Virus record (IMG/VR): IMGVR_UViG_3300043787_000030
Coordinates: 1 to 29,318 of that record
Length of the DNA: 29,318 nucleotides
DNA from: a virus
Direction: 5' to 3' (one strand)
Shown here: positions 23,104 to 29,201 of the stretch, piece after piece
How positions within the stretch are numbered: the stretch's first letter is position 1
Layout: each line of letters opens with the position of its first letter
The notes under the pieces: model-generated
Database searches by the model: none
What the model was told of the DNA's origin: nothing
The model's input: the letters and a program-made list of their open reading frames with translations, nothing else
Made by a program: the position numbers and the translations under genes

Positions 23104-23307
23104 ATGAAGAAAAAAAGATTATCTACATCTCCTGAATGGGGTACAGAGAAACATTTAGTACATTTTAGTTTTACGTTATCAGAAAAAGATAGTGTAGAAC
23201 TTAAAAGATTAATAAAAAAAGCAAACAGAACAAGATGTCAGTATTTGAGATTTATAGTACAATCTTGGATTCAAGAACAACTTTGGCTTAATAGTTATAA
23301 TCAATAA
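23104..23307 (+). CDS. Ribbon-helix-helix-like protein (probable regulator)
   Basis: This 67-aa protein has AAGGAG upstream. After a short basic start, VHFSFTLSEKDSVELKRLIK looks like the beta strand and first helix of a ribbon-helix-helix protein, and RCQYLRFIVQSWI the second helix. Such proteins dimerise and bind operators. The 9-bp direct repeat at 19772-19795 would be one candidate site. Similarity is by pattern only. Confidence 0.55.
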   Translation: MKKKRLSTSPEWGTEKHLVHFSFTLSEKDSVELKRLIKKANRTRCQYLRFIVQSWIQEQLWLNSYNQ

Positions 23308-23380
23308 ATTCCCTGCAAGGGCCGTTAGGCCGTACGGGCGGGATAGCTATCATTACTATTATTTTACAATGGATTGACTA

Positions 23381-23788
23381 ATGCTTTCACAACTAAAACT
23401 CCTTGTTAACATCCTCCGAGATATTGATAGTAATCCATCACAAAGTATGATGTTTTACACTGGTGGTTCTTACAAACAACATCTAAGTAATCCGAACTCC
23501 AATCCACCACCGACTCCAGATTGTAGATGGATATTAATCGTAGAAGCCCTACAACATATAGACACCAGCAATCCAGATGCTACCAGAGATATTAGTCACA
23601 AAGAAGATCACCATGAAGTTCTACGAAAGTTAAACACTGGCTGGCAAGAGACACAGCATCTTTGTTGGCATTCACATGATCATCATTTTCATATAAACTT
23701 TCACCAATATGTGTTATGTCCCGTGACGTGTTTGTATGAAATAATTGAGTATATTGAGAAAGTGATAAAGGAGAAATATATTGTATGA
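23381..23788 (+). CDS. His-rich unrecognised protein
   Basis: This 135-aa protein has a helical N-terminus (LSQLKLLVNILRDI), a Pro/Asn stretch, then a His/Asp-rich region (HLCWHSHDHHFHINFHQ) that could bind metal. The end is helical (EIIEYIEKVIKEKYIV). The ribosome site is weak. Its stop overlaps the next start by ATGA. The family is not recognised; the His cluster is the most notable trait. Upstream (23308-23380) are short GC-rich inverted repeats such as GGCC/GGCC and CCCT/AGGG, and no other gene. Confidence 0.6.
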   Translation: MLSQLKLLVNILRDIDSNPSQSMMFYTGGSYKQHLSNPNSNPPPTPDCRWILIVEALQHIDTSNPDATRDISHKEDHHEVLRKLNTGWQETQHLCWHSHDHHFHINFHQYVLCPVTCLYEIIEYIEKVIKEKYIV

Positions 23789-24015
23789 GTGATTATGGAT
23801 TTAATACAAACAACAAACCATCTACAAATACGCCCTTACTAAAGGAACGAAACATCCTCATCTGTACTAATCGTTTCTGCCACAATGTACACGAATACTC
23901 TATTAACACAGTAGACCAAAACAACAATCCCCTTGAGTTCTGTCCAGATTGTAAGAAACGTCTCGGGAAGAGTATTAGTCAAGAACAACCACATTTTGTA
24001 TTGACGGGAGAATAA
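23785..24015 (+). CDS. Small zinc-ribbon-like protein
   Basis: This 76-aa protein overlaps the previous stop by ATGA. It contains CTNRFCHN and, 26 residues later, CPDC, a typical four-Cys knuckle or ribbon. The first 20 residues are polar and disordered. Ribosome site AAGGAG lies about 12 nt upstream. Probably metal binding; function unknown. Confidence 0.65.
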   Translation: MSDYGFNTNNKPSTNTPLLKERNILICTNRFCHNVHEYSINTVDQNNNPLEFCPDCKKRLGKSISQEQPHFVLTGE

Positions 24016-24315
24016 ATGCCAACAGACTACAGTATAATGAAGAATCGTTCTGACTTAACAGACAAGCTAATTAAATCCCACTTCACGAATACAGAAATTA
24101 CACATATCTGTATTCGTTTGTTTGCTTATATGGAAACCGTCCAAACCCACCCAGACAGGCAGACATTTTGGGAGTATGTTGAAAAAATAATTTCGGAAAA
24201 AGACTCTCAACAACTATCCTTGCAAACTCCTGAAAAACAATCAGTTATATACCCTGATTTTACCACACCGGGAATAGTCTCAAAGATTCTCCTTGACAAT
24301 CCCAAGGCCATTTGA
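24016..24315 (+). CDS. Unrecognised 99-aa helical protein
   Basis: The ATG directly follows the previous stop (TAAATG), with GGGAG upstream. The protein is helical in the first two thirds (SDLTDKLIKSHFTNTEI, RQTFWEYVEKIIS), with Pro/Thr near the end. The C-terminus resembles a short linear motif. I do not recognise the family. The following 140 nt hold a structured RNA region. Confidence 0.6.
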   Translation: MPTDYSIMKNRSDLTDKLIKSHFTNTEITHICIRLFAYMETVQTHPDRQTFWEYVEKIISEKDSQQLSLQTPEKQSVIYPDFTTPGIVSKILLDNPKAI

Positions 24316-24326
24316 TAATCTAGTCT

Positions 24327-24455
24327 TGTCTTTGGGGAAAGACATAAATCCTCCCGCTAGGTCCGACGGAATAAATCGGACCATCTTTCAGGGGCACCTA
24401 GGAAGCTAGGTTTCCTGATGGATGGTAATAATTCGATAATAGGTTGATAACCTAT
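24327..24455 (+). ncRNA. Array of four hairpins upstream of the tRNA-like gene
   Basis: Consecutive perfect hairpins are seen: TGTCTTT/AAAGACA with a GGGG loop (24327-24344, 7 bp); GGTCCGA/TCGGACC (24360-24382, 7 bp, 9-nt loop); TCAGG/CCTGA enclosing ACCTAG-GAAG-CTAGGT (24388-24418); and ATAGGTT/AACCTAT with a 3-nt loop (24439-24455). CCATC (24381-24385) can also pair with GATGG (24421-24425). The last ends 3 nt before the tRNA-like acceptor. No T-tract follows, so these are not simple terminators. They may be an RNA with its own role or a processing leader. Confidence 0.5.
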
Positions 24456-24457
24456 GT

Positions 24458-24549
24458 AGGGATATAGCTCAAGATGGATAGAGCACCCGGATTAGAGCCT
24501 TATCACCTCAAGTGTCCGGTTGGTTACTGGTTCGATTCCAGTTATCCTA
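24458..24549 (+). tRNA. tRNA-like gene with 18-nt insertion in anticodon loop (TAG if spliced)
   Basis: The outer parts look canonical. There is a 5-bp acceptor core GGATA/TATCC (24460-24464 with 24543-24547) plus a G-U pair, TAGCTC with GAGC as D-stem, a D-loop with GG, and T-arm ACTGG-TTCGATT-CCAGT (24526-24542). A 5-nt variable loop fits if the anticodon stem is CCCGG/CCGGT (24486-24490 with 24516-24520; 4 bp plus a C-U mismatch). The loop is then 25 nt instead of 7. If 18 nt (24497-24514) are an intron at the canonical 37/38 site, the loop reads ATTAGAT, anticodon TAG. But a bacterial Leu tRNA should have a long variable arm. Position 1 mismatches position 72, and no CCA is encoded. The insertion could instead make a decoy tRNA. 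Confidence 0.5.
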
Positions 24550-24550
24550 A

Positions 24551-24578
24551 TTATTACTATCCAAAATTGTTGTATAAT
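24551..24578 (+). promoter_or_regulatory. Candidate promoter downstream of the tRNA-like gene
   Basis: TTATTA (24551-24556), a 16-nt spacer and a perfect TATAAT (24573-24578) give a start near 24585, about 33 nt before the ATG of the next gene. The -35 matches only four of six. Confidence 0.4.
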
Positions 24579-24617
24579 CTAGATAATATAACACACAAAA
24601 AAGGAGCAACATATATC

Positions 24618-25205
24618 ATGTCCACAACCGTAGCCACACCAACCCAACCACTAACCCGTACAGAAACCTTTGATATTGCTTTTGGTCTTAAGACCAAGAC
24701 CGACAAAGATGGTAATCCTGTTCTTGAAAATGGTAAACAAGTAACGGAAGCAGAAATGCTTACGGATGTAAAAAAAGCAGAAGAACTAAGCGAAAAGAAT
24801 TTGTTTGCTGGTACTACTATCCAAGTCCGTACTGATTATCCTTCAAGCTGGGATGGATTACTTGCCTTTGCTGAGAAGGAATGGAAAAATGAAGATGGTT
24901 CTGTTCGCCCGACTGAAGATGTAAAGGCAGAACTTGTTAAACTTCTTAACAATGGTGCCAGTGGTAAGGTAATGAATCGCTTGAGAGCTATTGCCACGAA
25001 GCAGGACGAAAAGGGTAATTTTGTCCTCACTGGTGATGTTGTTGATCTTACTAATGAAATTACCAGTGGTAGTAAGCGAGTGTTCTTGACTGAGGAACAA
25101 AAGGCTTGGAAGTCTTTGTCTAATCTTCCGGCAGCTATTAAGGATAGTATGTGGAAGGCATATTTGTCTGCCACAGGGAAGGATTATTACGTCCCGGCGG
25201 AGTAA
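24618..25205 (+). CDS. Unrecognised 195-aa soluble protein
   Basis: The start at 24618 has AAGGAG about 12 nt upstream. The same frame continues back into the tRNA-like gene, but nothing there supports translation. Segments look like a globular protein: RTETFDIAFGLKTKTDKDG, then PSSWDGLLAFAEKEWKNEDG (helical), LLNNGASGKVMNRLRAIA and LTEEQKAWKSLSNLPAAI. There is no signal peptide, membrane segment or known catalytic motif. It has its own promoter candidate and ends at a terminator, so it may be a single-gene unit. Confidence 0.7.
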   Translation: MSTTVATPTQPLTRTETFDIAFGLKTKTDKDGNPVLENGKQVTEAEMLTDVKKAEELSEKNLFAGTTIQVRTDYPSSWDGLLAFAEKEWKNEDGSVRPTEDVKAELVKLLNNGASGKVMNRLRAIATKQDEKGNFVLTGDVVDLTNEITSGSKRVFLTEEQKAWKSLSNLPAAIKDSMWKAYLSATGKDYYVPAE

Positions 25206-25210
25206 TTGAG

Positions 25211-25267
25211 ATTGTAGGTTTACCATATAATCAAGATCACTAGAGTATATGTGATCTATCCTACAAT
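25211..25267 (+). promoter_or_regulatory. Two-tier stem-loop in the 3' UTR
   Basis: ATTGTAGG (25211-25218) pairs with CCTACAAT (25260-25267). Within it, AGATCAC (25234-25240) pairs with GTGATCT (25251-25257). It lies between the stop codon and the terminator and has no T-tract. It may protect the mRNA 3' end. Confidence 0.5.
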
Positions 25268-25275
25268 GTTGTACA

Positions 25276-25307
25276 GGGTACATATAGCAATATATGTACC
25301 CTTTTTT
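25276..25307 (+). terminator. Rho-independent terminator
   Basis: An 11-bp perfect stem GGGTACATATA/TATATGTACCC (25276-25286 with 25291-25301) with a GCAA loop is followed by TTTTTT. It should end the transcript of the gene at 24618. The next gene starts 29 nt after the T-tract, so it may rely on read-through or a promoter within this spacer. Confidence 0.8.
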
Positions 25308-25335
25308 ATTTTACAAAAACAAAGGAGAAAAGAAC

Positions 25336-25518
25336 ATGGCCAAAGCACTATCCGCAGTTGCTAAACTAGCAGCTAATGCAATTAACGAATTACAACGTAA
25401 TCCATTGTTTGATCGTATCGTGTTACATGATAAGAAGATTAATTACACCGCTATCGCTTATCATGGAGATAGGTGTGATGGAACGGATATTGTGGTATTG
25501 AAAAATAATAATTGTTAG
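25336..25518 (+). CDS. Unrecognised 60-aa protein
   Basis: I start at ATG 25336, which has AAGGAG about 9 nt upstream. The same frame begins upstream within the terminator, without a ribosome site. The protein is helical and Ala-rich at the N-terminus (LSAVAKLAANAINELQRN), followed by a strand part ending KNNNC. It is soluble. The family is not recognised. Confidence 0.6.
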   Translation: MAKALSAVAKLAANAINELQRNPLFDRIVLHDKKINYTAIAYHGDRCDGTDIVVLKNNNC

Positions 25519-25532
25519 CATTTCTTGTATGG

Positions 25533-25619
25533 TATAAGATATATGGAAATCCATAGGTGCTTCTATGGCTTTCTACATATCCTATAACTTATTGAAAACA
25601 AAGCAGATATTCTTAGATA
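25533..25619 (+). promoter_or_regulatory. Hairpin and weak promoter-like site ahead of the J-domain operon
   Basis: CCATAG/CTATGG (25551-25556 with 25563-25568) is flanked by TATA and GATATG/CATATC arms (25533-25545 with 25576-25586). Downstream, TTGAAA (25592-25597) with a 16-nt spacer and TAGATA (25614-25619) is a poor promoter match. The 12-mer TTGAAAACAAAG here recurs at 29112-29123. The rest of 25519-25679 has no gene. Confidence 0.35.
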
Positions 25620-25679
25620 TTCCTGTAGACAACTTTCCAGATTTTCTCTAAACTCAAAAGATTGGAGTGTGTGTTCTTT

Positions 25680-26222
25680 ATGCCCTACCGACGACGCCCA
25701 TCATGGCTAGATTCTTCTCCTACTACTACAAAAGTCTCTATCCACTGGTCTAGTAAATCCAGTGCCTTTGCTATTAAATTCTCCGATACAAAGAACTGGA
25801 ATCAGATGCAGATACTTATTCAGTATCTTAAGAATATTCCCTACGGAGAACGAGACTATGATCCAGAAACTAAAGTTTGGTTCCTAATCGAGAAATATAT
25901 CGAACCATTTAAGGAAATGGTTTCATTAATGAACCAATTCTTTTCTCTCGATTTCACGCCAAAACCGACAGAGCAAACAAACCAAGCCGTGTTTATTCCT
26001 GTTGATGTATATCTCGATAAATTCAAAAATTTAACCGGACATGATATTAAAGGTATTGAATATCCCGTAGCCAGAAAACAATATCTACGATGGTTAATGA
26101 TTAACCACCCGGACAAGAAACCGGAGAATCATATTCTTGTCCGTGATGTAAATGAATGTTGGTCGGCTCTTGAATTAAATTATTTTAAAACGAAAAAGGA
26201 GACGGAGTATGCTAGTACTTAA
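25680..26222 (+). CDS. J-domain-like (DnaJ) protein with N-terminal WxxW-type domain
   Basis: The start is ATG 25680 (GGAG about 12 nt upstream), giving 180 aa; a TTG six codons earlier is less likely. The C-terminal part, residues about 131-170, is a J-domain-like stretch: ARKQYLRWLMINHPDKKPEN (HPD at 143-145) then VNECWSALE, matching helix II, HPD loop and helix III. Such domains stimulate Hsp70 ATPase. The N-terminal part (SIHWSSKSSAFAIKFSD, PETKVWFLIEKY) resembles a small domain found in helicase-like proteins. So it may bring DnaK to a DNA-bound partner. It is the first of a tightly overlapped operon. Confidence 0.6.
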   Translation: MPYRRRPSWLDSSPTTTKVSIHWSSKSSAFAIKFSDTKNWNQMQILIQYLKNIPYGERDYDPETKVWFLIEKYIEPFKEMVSLMNQFFSLDFTPKPTEQTNQAVFIPVDVYLDKFKNLTGHDIKGIEYPVARKQYLRWLMINHPDKKPENHILVRDVNECWSALELNYFKTKKETEYAST

Positions 26223-26394
26223 AATAACAAAGAGAAATTTTGATAAAGCAATAAAATTATCAAAAAAGAAAATTATGATTTTATCTAAATGGCCAAAGGA
26301 ATTTTCAAACAAATATTATAATGCAAAAACCAGAAAACAACGTGCTATTATAGTAGGAAAAGTTATTGATGCTTATATAAAAGGTGACTTTTAA
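26209..26394 (+). CDS. Basic 61-aa protein
   Basis: The ATG lies inside the previous gene (14-nt overlap) with GGAG upstream. The protein is very Lys-rich (KITKRNFDKAIKLSKKKIM) and helical, and ends VIDAYIKGDF. It could bind nucleic acid. The family is not recognised; overlap places it in the J-domain/VWA operon. Confidence 0.6.
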   Translation: MLVLKITKRNFDKAIKLSKKKIMILSKWPKEFSNKYYNAKTRKQRAIIVGKVIDAYIKGDF

Positions 26395-26395
26395 T

Positions 26396-26578
26396 ATGCG
26401 AATTGACCTACATAACCTTCCCTACTCTCCTCCATATGAATATTGGTGTTATAATTGTGGTACTTGTAATTTATGTTTCTGTGTCACAGATAATTGTTTA
26501 GGTTGTGGTAGTGATAAAATTATAAAAGATGAATTAGGTGGATTAGATTTAGACAAATTAAGGAGCGAATACGAATGA
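26396..26578 (+). CDS. Cys-rich zinc-knuckle protein (60 aa)
   Basis: I start at ATG 26396, since AAGGTG lies about 10 nt upstream and it follows the previous stop by 1 nt; a GTG four codons earlier is possible. It has seven Cys in a 20-residue block (CYNCGTCNLCFC, then NCLGCG), probably two metal sites. The end is acidic. The stop overlaps the VWA start by ATGA. Confidence 0.62.
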   Translation: MRIDLHNLPYSPPYEYWCYNCGTCNLCFCVTDNCLGCGSDKIIKDELGGLDLDKLRSEYE

Positions 26579-27300
26579 CAGAATCAACAAACTTAACAGT
26601 AAAACCTAAGATATCTCTAGGCTTCAAAAAAGGTATCGCCGCTGTTCGTGAGCAAACAGAACAAAAATTAAAAGAACTAGATCCAAAAACAGTCCCCAAT
26701 CGTTTAGGTATTGTCTTTGATGACAGTGGCAGTATGAGCGGTGAAGCCATTACCAATGCTCACAGTGCTGTGAAAAACTTCACAGCATCCTGTGACTTCA
26801 ATACCACTAGTATCTGCCTCTACCCGCTTAACATTGACCCTAAACCATTAACCGTAGACTACGATTTGCTTAATCTCTTTGTACTTGGGATAAAGGCAGG
26901 TGGAGGAACGCCTTTGTATGGTAAGTTAGACTTGATGATAACCAACGAGTCTATTACAAGAGGAGTAGTTTTCAGCGATGGTAGTCCGACAGGTAGTAAG
27001 TTAATTGGTCATAGCGAAAGCTGGGATAGTAAACCAACGGATTTTGCTATTGGCGTTATTAAGAAATATCAAGAAAAAGAGATTCCAATAGATACAATTT
27101 TTATTGGTGAAGCCTACGATAACACTAGTGGTGGTTATGCAGAAATGAAGAAAATTGCAGAAATGACTGGCGGGACATTTATTCATTTCAAAGATAGTCA
27201 AAGTCTTAGTAGTGGCCTAAAGTATCTATCCCCGCGATATAGAGCATTGTTGAGTAATCCGGAAATAAAAGAAAGAATACAGAGAGGAGAAACAATATGA
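26575..27300 (+). CDS. Von Willebrand factor A (VWA) domain protein
   Basis: This 241-aa protein has AAGGAG upstream. It shows the metal-ion-dependent adhesion site: FDDSGSMSG (DxSxS at 49-53), Thr112 in GGGTPLYG, and FSDGSP (Asp135). VWA proteins bind partners through Mg2+ and often pair with AAA ATPases (MoxR-type) or with metallochelatase-like assemblies. No MoxR is seen here; the nearest ATPase is the FtsK-like translocase two genes on. The overlaps indicate a common operon. Its role in a phage is unknown. Confidence 0.75.
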   Translation: MTESTNLTVKPKISLGFKKGIAAVREQTEQKLKELDPKTVPNRLGIVFDDSGSMSGEAITNAHSAVKNFTASCDFNTTSICLYPLNIDPKPLTVDYDLLNLFVLGIKAGGGTPLYGKLDLMITNESITRGVVFSDGSPTGSKLIGHSESWDSKPTDFAIGVIKKYQEKEIPIDTIFIGEAYDNTSGGYAEMKKIAEMTGGTFIHFKDSQSLSSGLKYLSPRYRALLSNPEIKERIQRGETI

Positions 27301-27449
27301 ATCCAGTAGATGAAATCAACGACAATATCCCCTGTCCCGAATGTGGGCAAGATCCATGTATTTGTGATATAATCGAAGTTGATTATTTTATCGATGATGA
27401 AGATTTCTACACAGACGACGAAGAATCCGAGGATGAAATTATCCCATGA
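27297..27449 (+). CDS. 50-aa acidic zinc-knuckle protein
   Basis: ATG 27297 overlaps the VWA stop (ATGA), and GAGGAG lies upstream. The N-terminal half has CPECGQDPCIC (four Cys, residues 13-23). The C-terminal half is strongly acidic (DDEDFYTDDEESEDE). The stop overlaps the FtsK-like start by ATGA. A Cys knuckle with an acidic tail could mimic DNA or bridge the VWA and translocase proteins; this is speculative. Confidence 0.65.
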   Translation: MNPVDEINDNIPCPECGQDPCICDIIEVDYFIDDEDFYTDDEESEDEIIP

Positions 27450-28579
27450 CAGAATCCTATACACCAGAACAAACAACCAACACTTTGGCTCTTGTCCGTA
27501 AACTAATCGGTCTTGGCATCCAAGCCAAGCCTATTGGTGTAGAACAAGGGCCAGTAGTAACGGCATATTTCTTTGAACTCGACCAAGGGGAAAGTCTTAG
27601 TAAATTTCTCAAACGTAGTGAGGACTTTGCCCTTTCCTTGGGAGTGGACAAAGTAATTACACAACGAATAAAGGACAAAGTAGTAATCTTTATCCCAAAT
27701 AAAGAACGAAAAATTGTAGATTTTAAGGATGTTCTCTATTGGTACATGAACGATGAAAAAGTAAAAGAAATGGAAATCCCTGTACCACTAGGAGTAGACT
27801 TTCATGGTAATAAGAGTGCTTTTGATCTTGCAGCTTGTCCTCATGTACTTCTTACTGGTAGTACGGGCTCCGGAAAGAGTGTCTATGAAGCAGCTATATT
27901 ATCGAGTCTTGGGTACTACTTTAATCCTAGTGAACTTAATATGTATTTGGTTGACACTAAAAAATTAGATTTACCTTTATTTAAGACCCTGCCACATGTT
28001 TTAGATGTGGCAGATGACTTGGACAAATTTCACAATATGATTAACACAATCATGTTAGAAATTCGTCGTCGGAATAGTATGTTACAAAATGCACAGGTAC
28101 GGAATATTCAATCTTATCATAAAATGATGGGTGGGAAAGAAAGCCTTCCATATATTATTCTTATGTTAGATGAATTCGGTTATCTTATTAAATTAGACGA
28201 AGAAGCTCGTAAGGAGGATAAAGAGAAATATGAAGATATTCCTAGGGTTATGTCCAGAATCCAGACTGCCGCGGGCATTGCCAGAGCAGCAGGAGTTCAT
28301 ATTATCGCCTGTACTCAAAGAGCAGATGTTAAAGTTATTAACGGAACCATAAAAACAAACTTGCCTTGCCGCATCGCACTTAGATGTACAAGTAGGGTTG
28401 ATTCTCAAACTATTCTTGACACCGGAGGAGCTGAGAATCTTCTTGGAAAAGGAGATATGTTAGTAAAATATCCAGAAAACGACATATTAGTAAGATATCA
28501 TGGTCCTTACGTAGACATGGCAGATATACAACAACTAACAATGAATTATGATATGATTAAGGGGAGTATGAGGAGTTAA
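27446..28579 (+). CDS. FtsK/SpoIIIE-type DNA translocase
   Basis: This 377-aa protein matches the motor half of FtsK. A beta-type domain at about 35-90 (GPVVTAYFFELDQG, IFIPNKERKIV) precedes the RecA-like domain: Walker A GSTGSGKS (138-145), VDTKKLDLPLF, Walker B ILMLDEFG (238-245), then ARAAGVHIIACTQRAD and TILDTGGAENLLGKGDML. There is no N-terminal membrane region and no C-terminal winged-helix gamma domain, so it is a short soluble form. FtsK-like motors move double-stranded DNA. In a phage with its own terminase the target is unclear: perhaps genome segregation, resolution, or transfer. Confidence 0.82.
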   Translation: MTESYTPEQTTNTLALVRKLIGLGIQAKPIGVEQGPVVTAYFFELDQGESLSKFLKRSEDFALSLGVDKVITQRIKDKVVIFIPNKERKIVDFKDVLYWYMNDEKVKEMEIPVPLGVDFHGNKSAFDLAACPHVLLTGSTGSGKSVYEAAILSSLGYYFNPSELNMYLVDTKKLDLPLFKTLPHVLDVADDLDKFHNMINTIMLEIRRRNSMLQNAQVRNIQSYHKMMGGKESLPYIILMLDEFGYLIKLDEEARKEDKEKYEDIPRVMSRIQTAAGIARAAGVHIIACTQRADVKVINGTIKTNLPCRIALRCTSRVDSQTILDTGGAENLLGKGDMLVKYPENDILVRYHGPYVDMADIQQLTMNYDMIKGSMRS

Positions 28580-28580
28580 T

Positions 28581-28778
28581 ATGGATATAAAAGGTAAAAG
28601 TATGATTGTAAGAAACTCTCAAATAATTCAGTTTTATATAGAAATTGAGTCTGCTCATCGTTATGAATTTTTAGAAGAACTATTACATAAATTAGGTTAT
28701 GCTTATTATCTTCCACCTGCACGAGATAAATTACCAAAAACACTTGAAGAAATTGAATGTCTTTTAGAGGATAAATGA
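28581..28778 (+). CDS. Unrecognised 65-aa protein
   Basis: The ATG follows the translocase stop by 1 nt, with AGGAG upstream. The protein has strands (GKSMIVRNSQIIQFYIEIES) and a helical, acidic end (LPKTLEEIECLLEDK). Its stop overlaps the next start. The family is not recognised. Confidence 0.6.
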   Translation: MDIKGKSMIVRNSQIIQFYIEIESAHRYEFLEELLHKLGYAYYLPPARDKLPKTLEEIECLLEDK

Positions 28779-29036
28779 AATACATAATGCTCCAACATCG
28801 CCAAAATAAGAACAAAGTCCCAATAATCTTCCCTAACCACCTAGTACACATTACTGTCTGGGACACACTCTGTCTTTCCCCCTGAATTTGGCCTACAATA
28901 CGACTGCATTTCTGCTGGTGAATGTACTATAACCTGCACCGCTGTCCACGGTAATAGCACCACACTCAATCTAACTTTCGCTGATGGTGACAGTGCTGTA
29001 ATAGATATGATGGATTACTTACATGGTTTAGAGTAA
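28775..29036 (+). CDS. Two-part gene joined by a +1 frameshift at CCC TGA
   Basis: ATG 28775 overlaps the previous stop by ATGA. The zero frame gives 36 aa (MKYIMLQHRQ, VPIIFPNHLVHITVW) and stops at TGA 28883. If the ribosome slips +1 on the Pro codon CCC (28880-28882) and skips T28883, it continues with GAA at 28884 for 50 more codons (EFGLQYDCISAGECTI, HGNSTTLNLTFADGDSAVI) to TAA 29036, 86 aa in all. The second part has no start codon. The joined product resembles a family of small phage proteins with a 'KY..L......P.iFp..L.H' start and a SAG segment. CCC-TGA is a known +1 shift context in Listeria phage PSA. A one-base error in the run of five C is the main alternative. Confidence 0.55.
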
Positions 29037-29049
29037 TTATTCTCGTTTT

Positions 29050-29155
29050 AGTACTTGTCTAGTCCATCGGGTGAAACCCGTATGCCATCTGAAGAAATCT
29101 TGTGCAAAGTGTTGAAAACAAAGGACATTCCCCGCTTGCGTCGTCTAGGGGTACT
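29050..29155 (+). ncRNA. Possible structured RNA downstream of last early gene
   Basis: AGTAC (29050-29054) pairs with GTACT (29151-29155), and CTAG (29059-29062) with CTAG (29145-29148). Inside are CGGGT/ACCCG with a GAA loop (29068-29080) and CCCC/GGGG (29130-29133 with 29148-29151, which competes with the outer arm). The 12-mer TTGAAAACAAAG at 29112-29123 is shared with 25592-25603. No gene is seen between 29037 and 29254. Support is moderate to weak. Confidence 0.3.
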
Positions 29156-29201
29156 CCTGTAACCTTAGTCAAATGGGGCAGCCTACCCACATACTACAGA
29201 T

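Noticed and set aside
23308-23380. GC-rich mini inverted repeats as a terminator
   Set aside because: Stems are only 4 bp and no T-tract follows directly.
24474-24617. N-terminal extension of the 195-aa gene
   Set aside because: It would start inside the tRNA-like gene; the AAGGAG at 24601 fixes the start at 24618.
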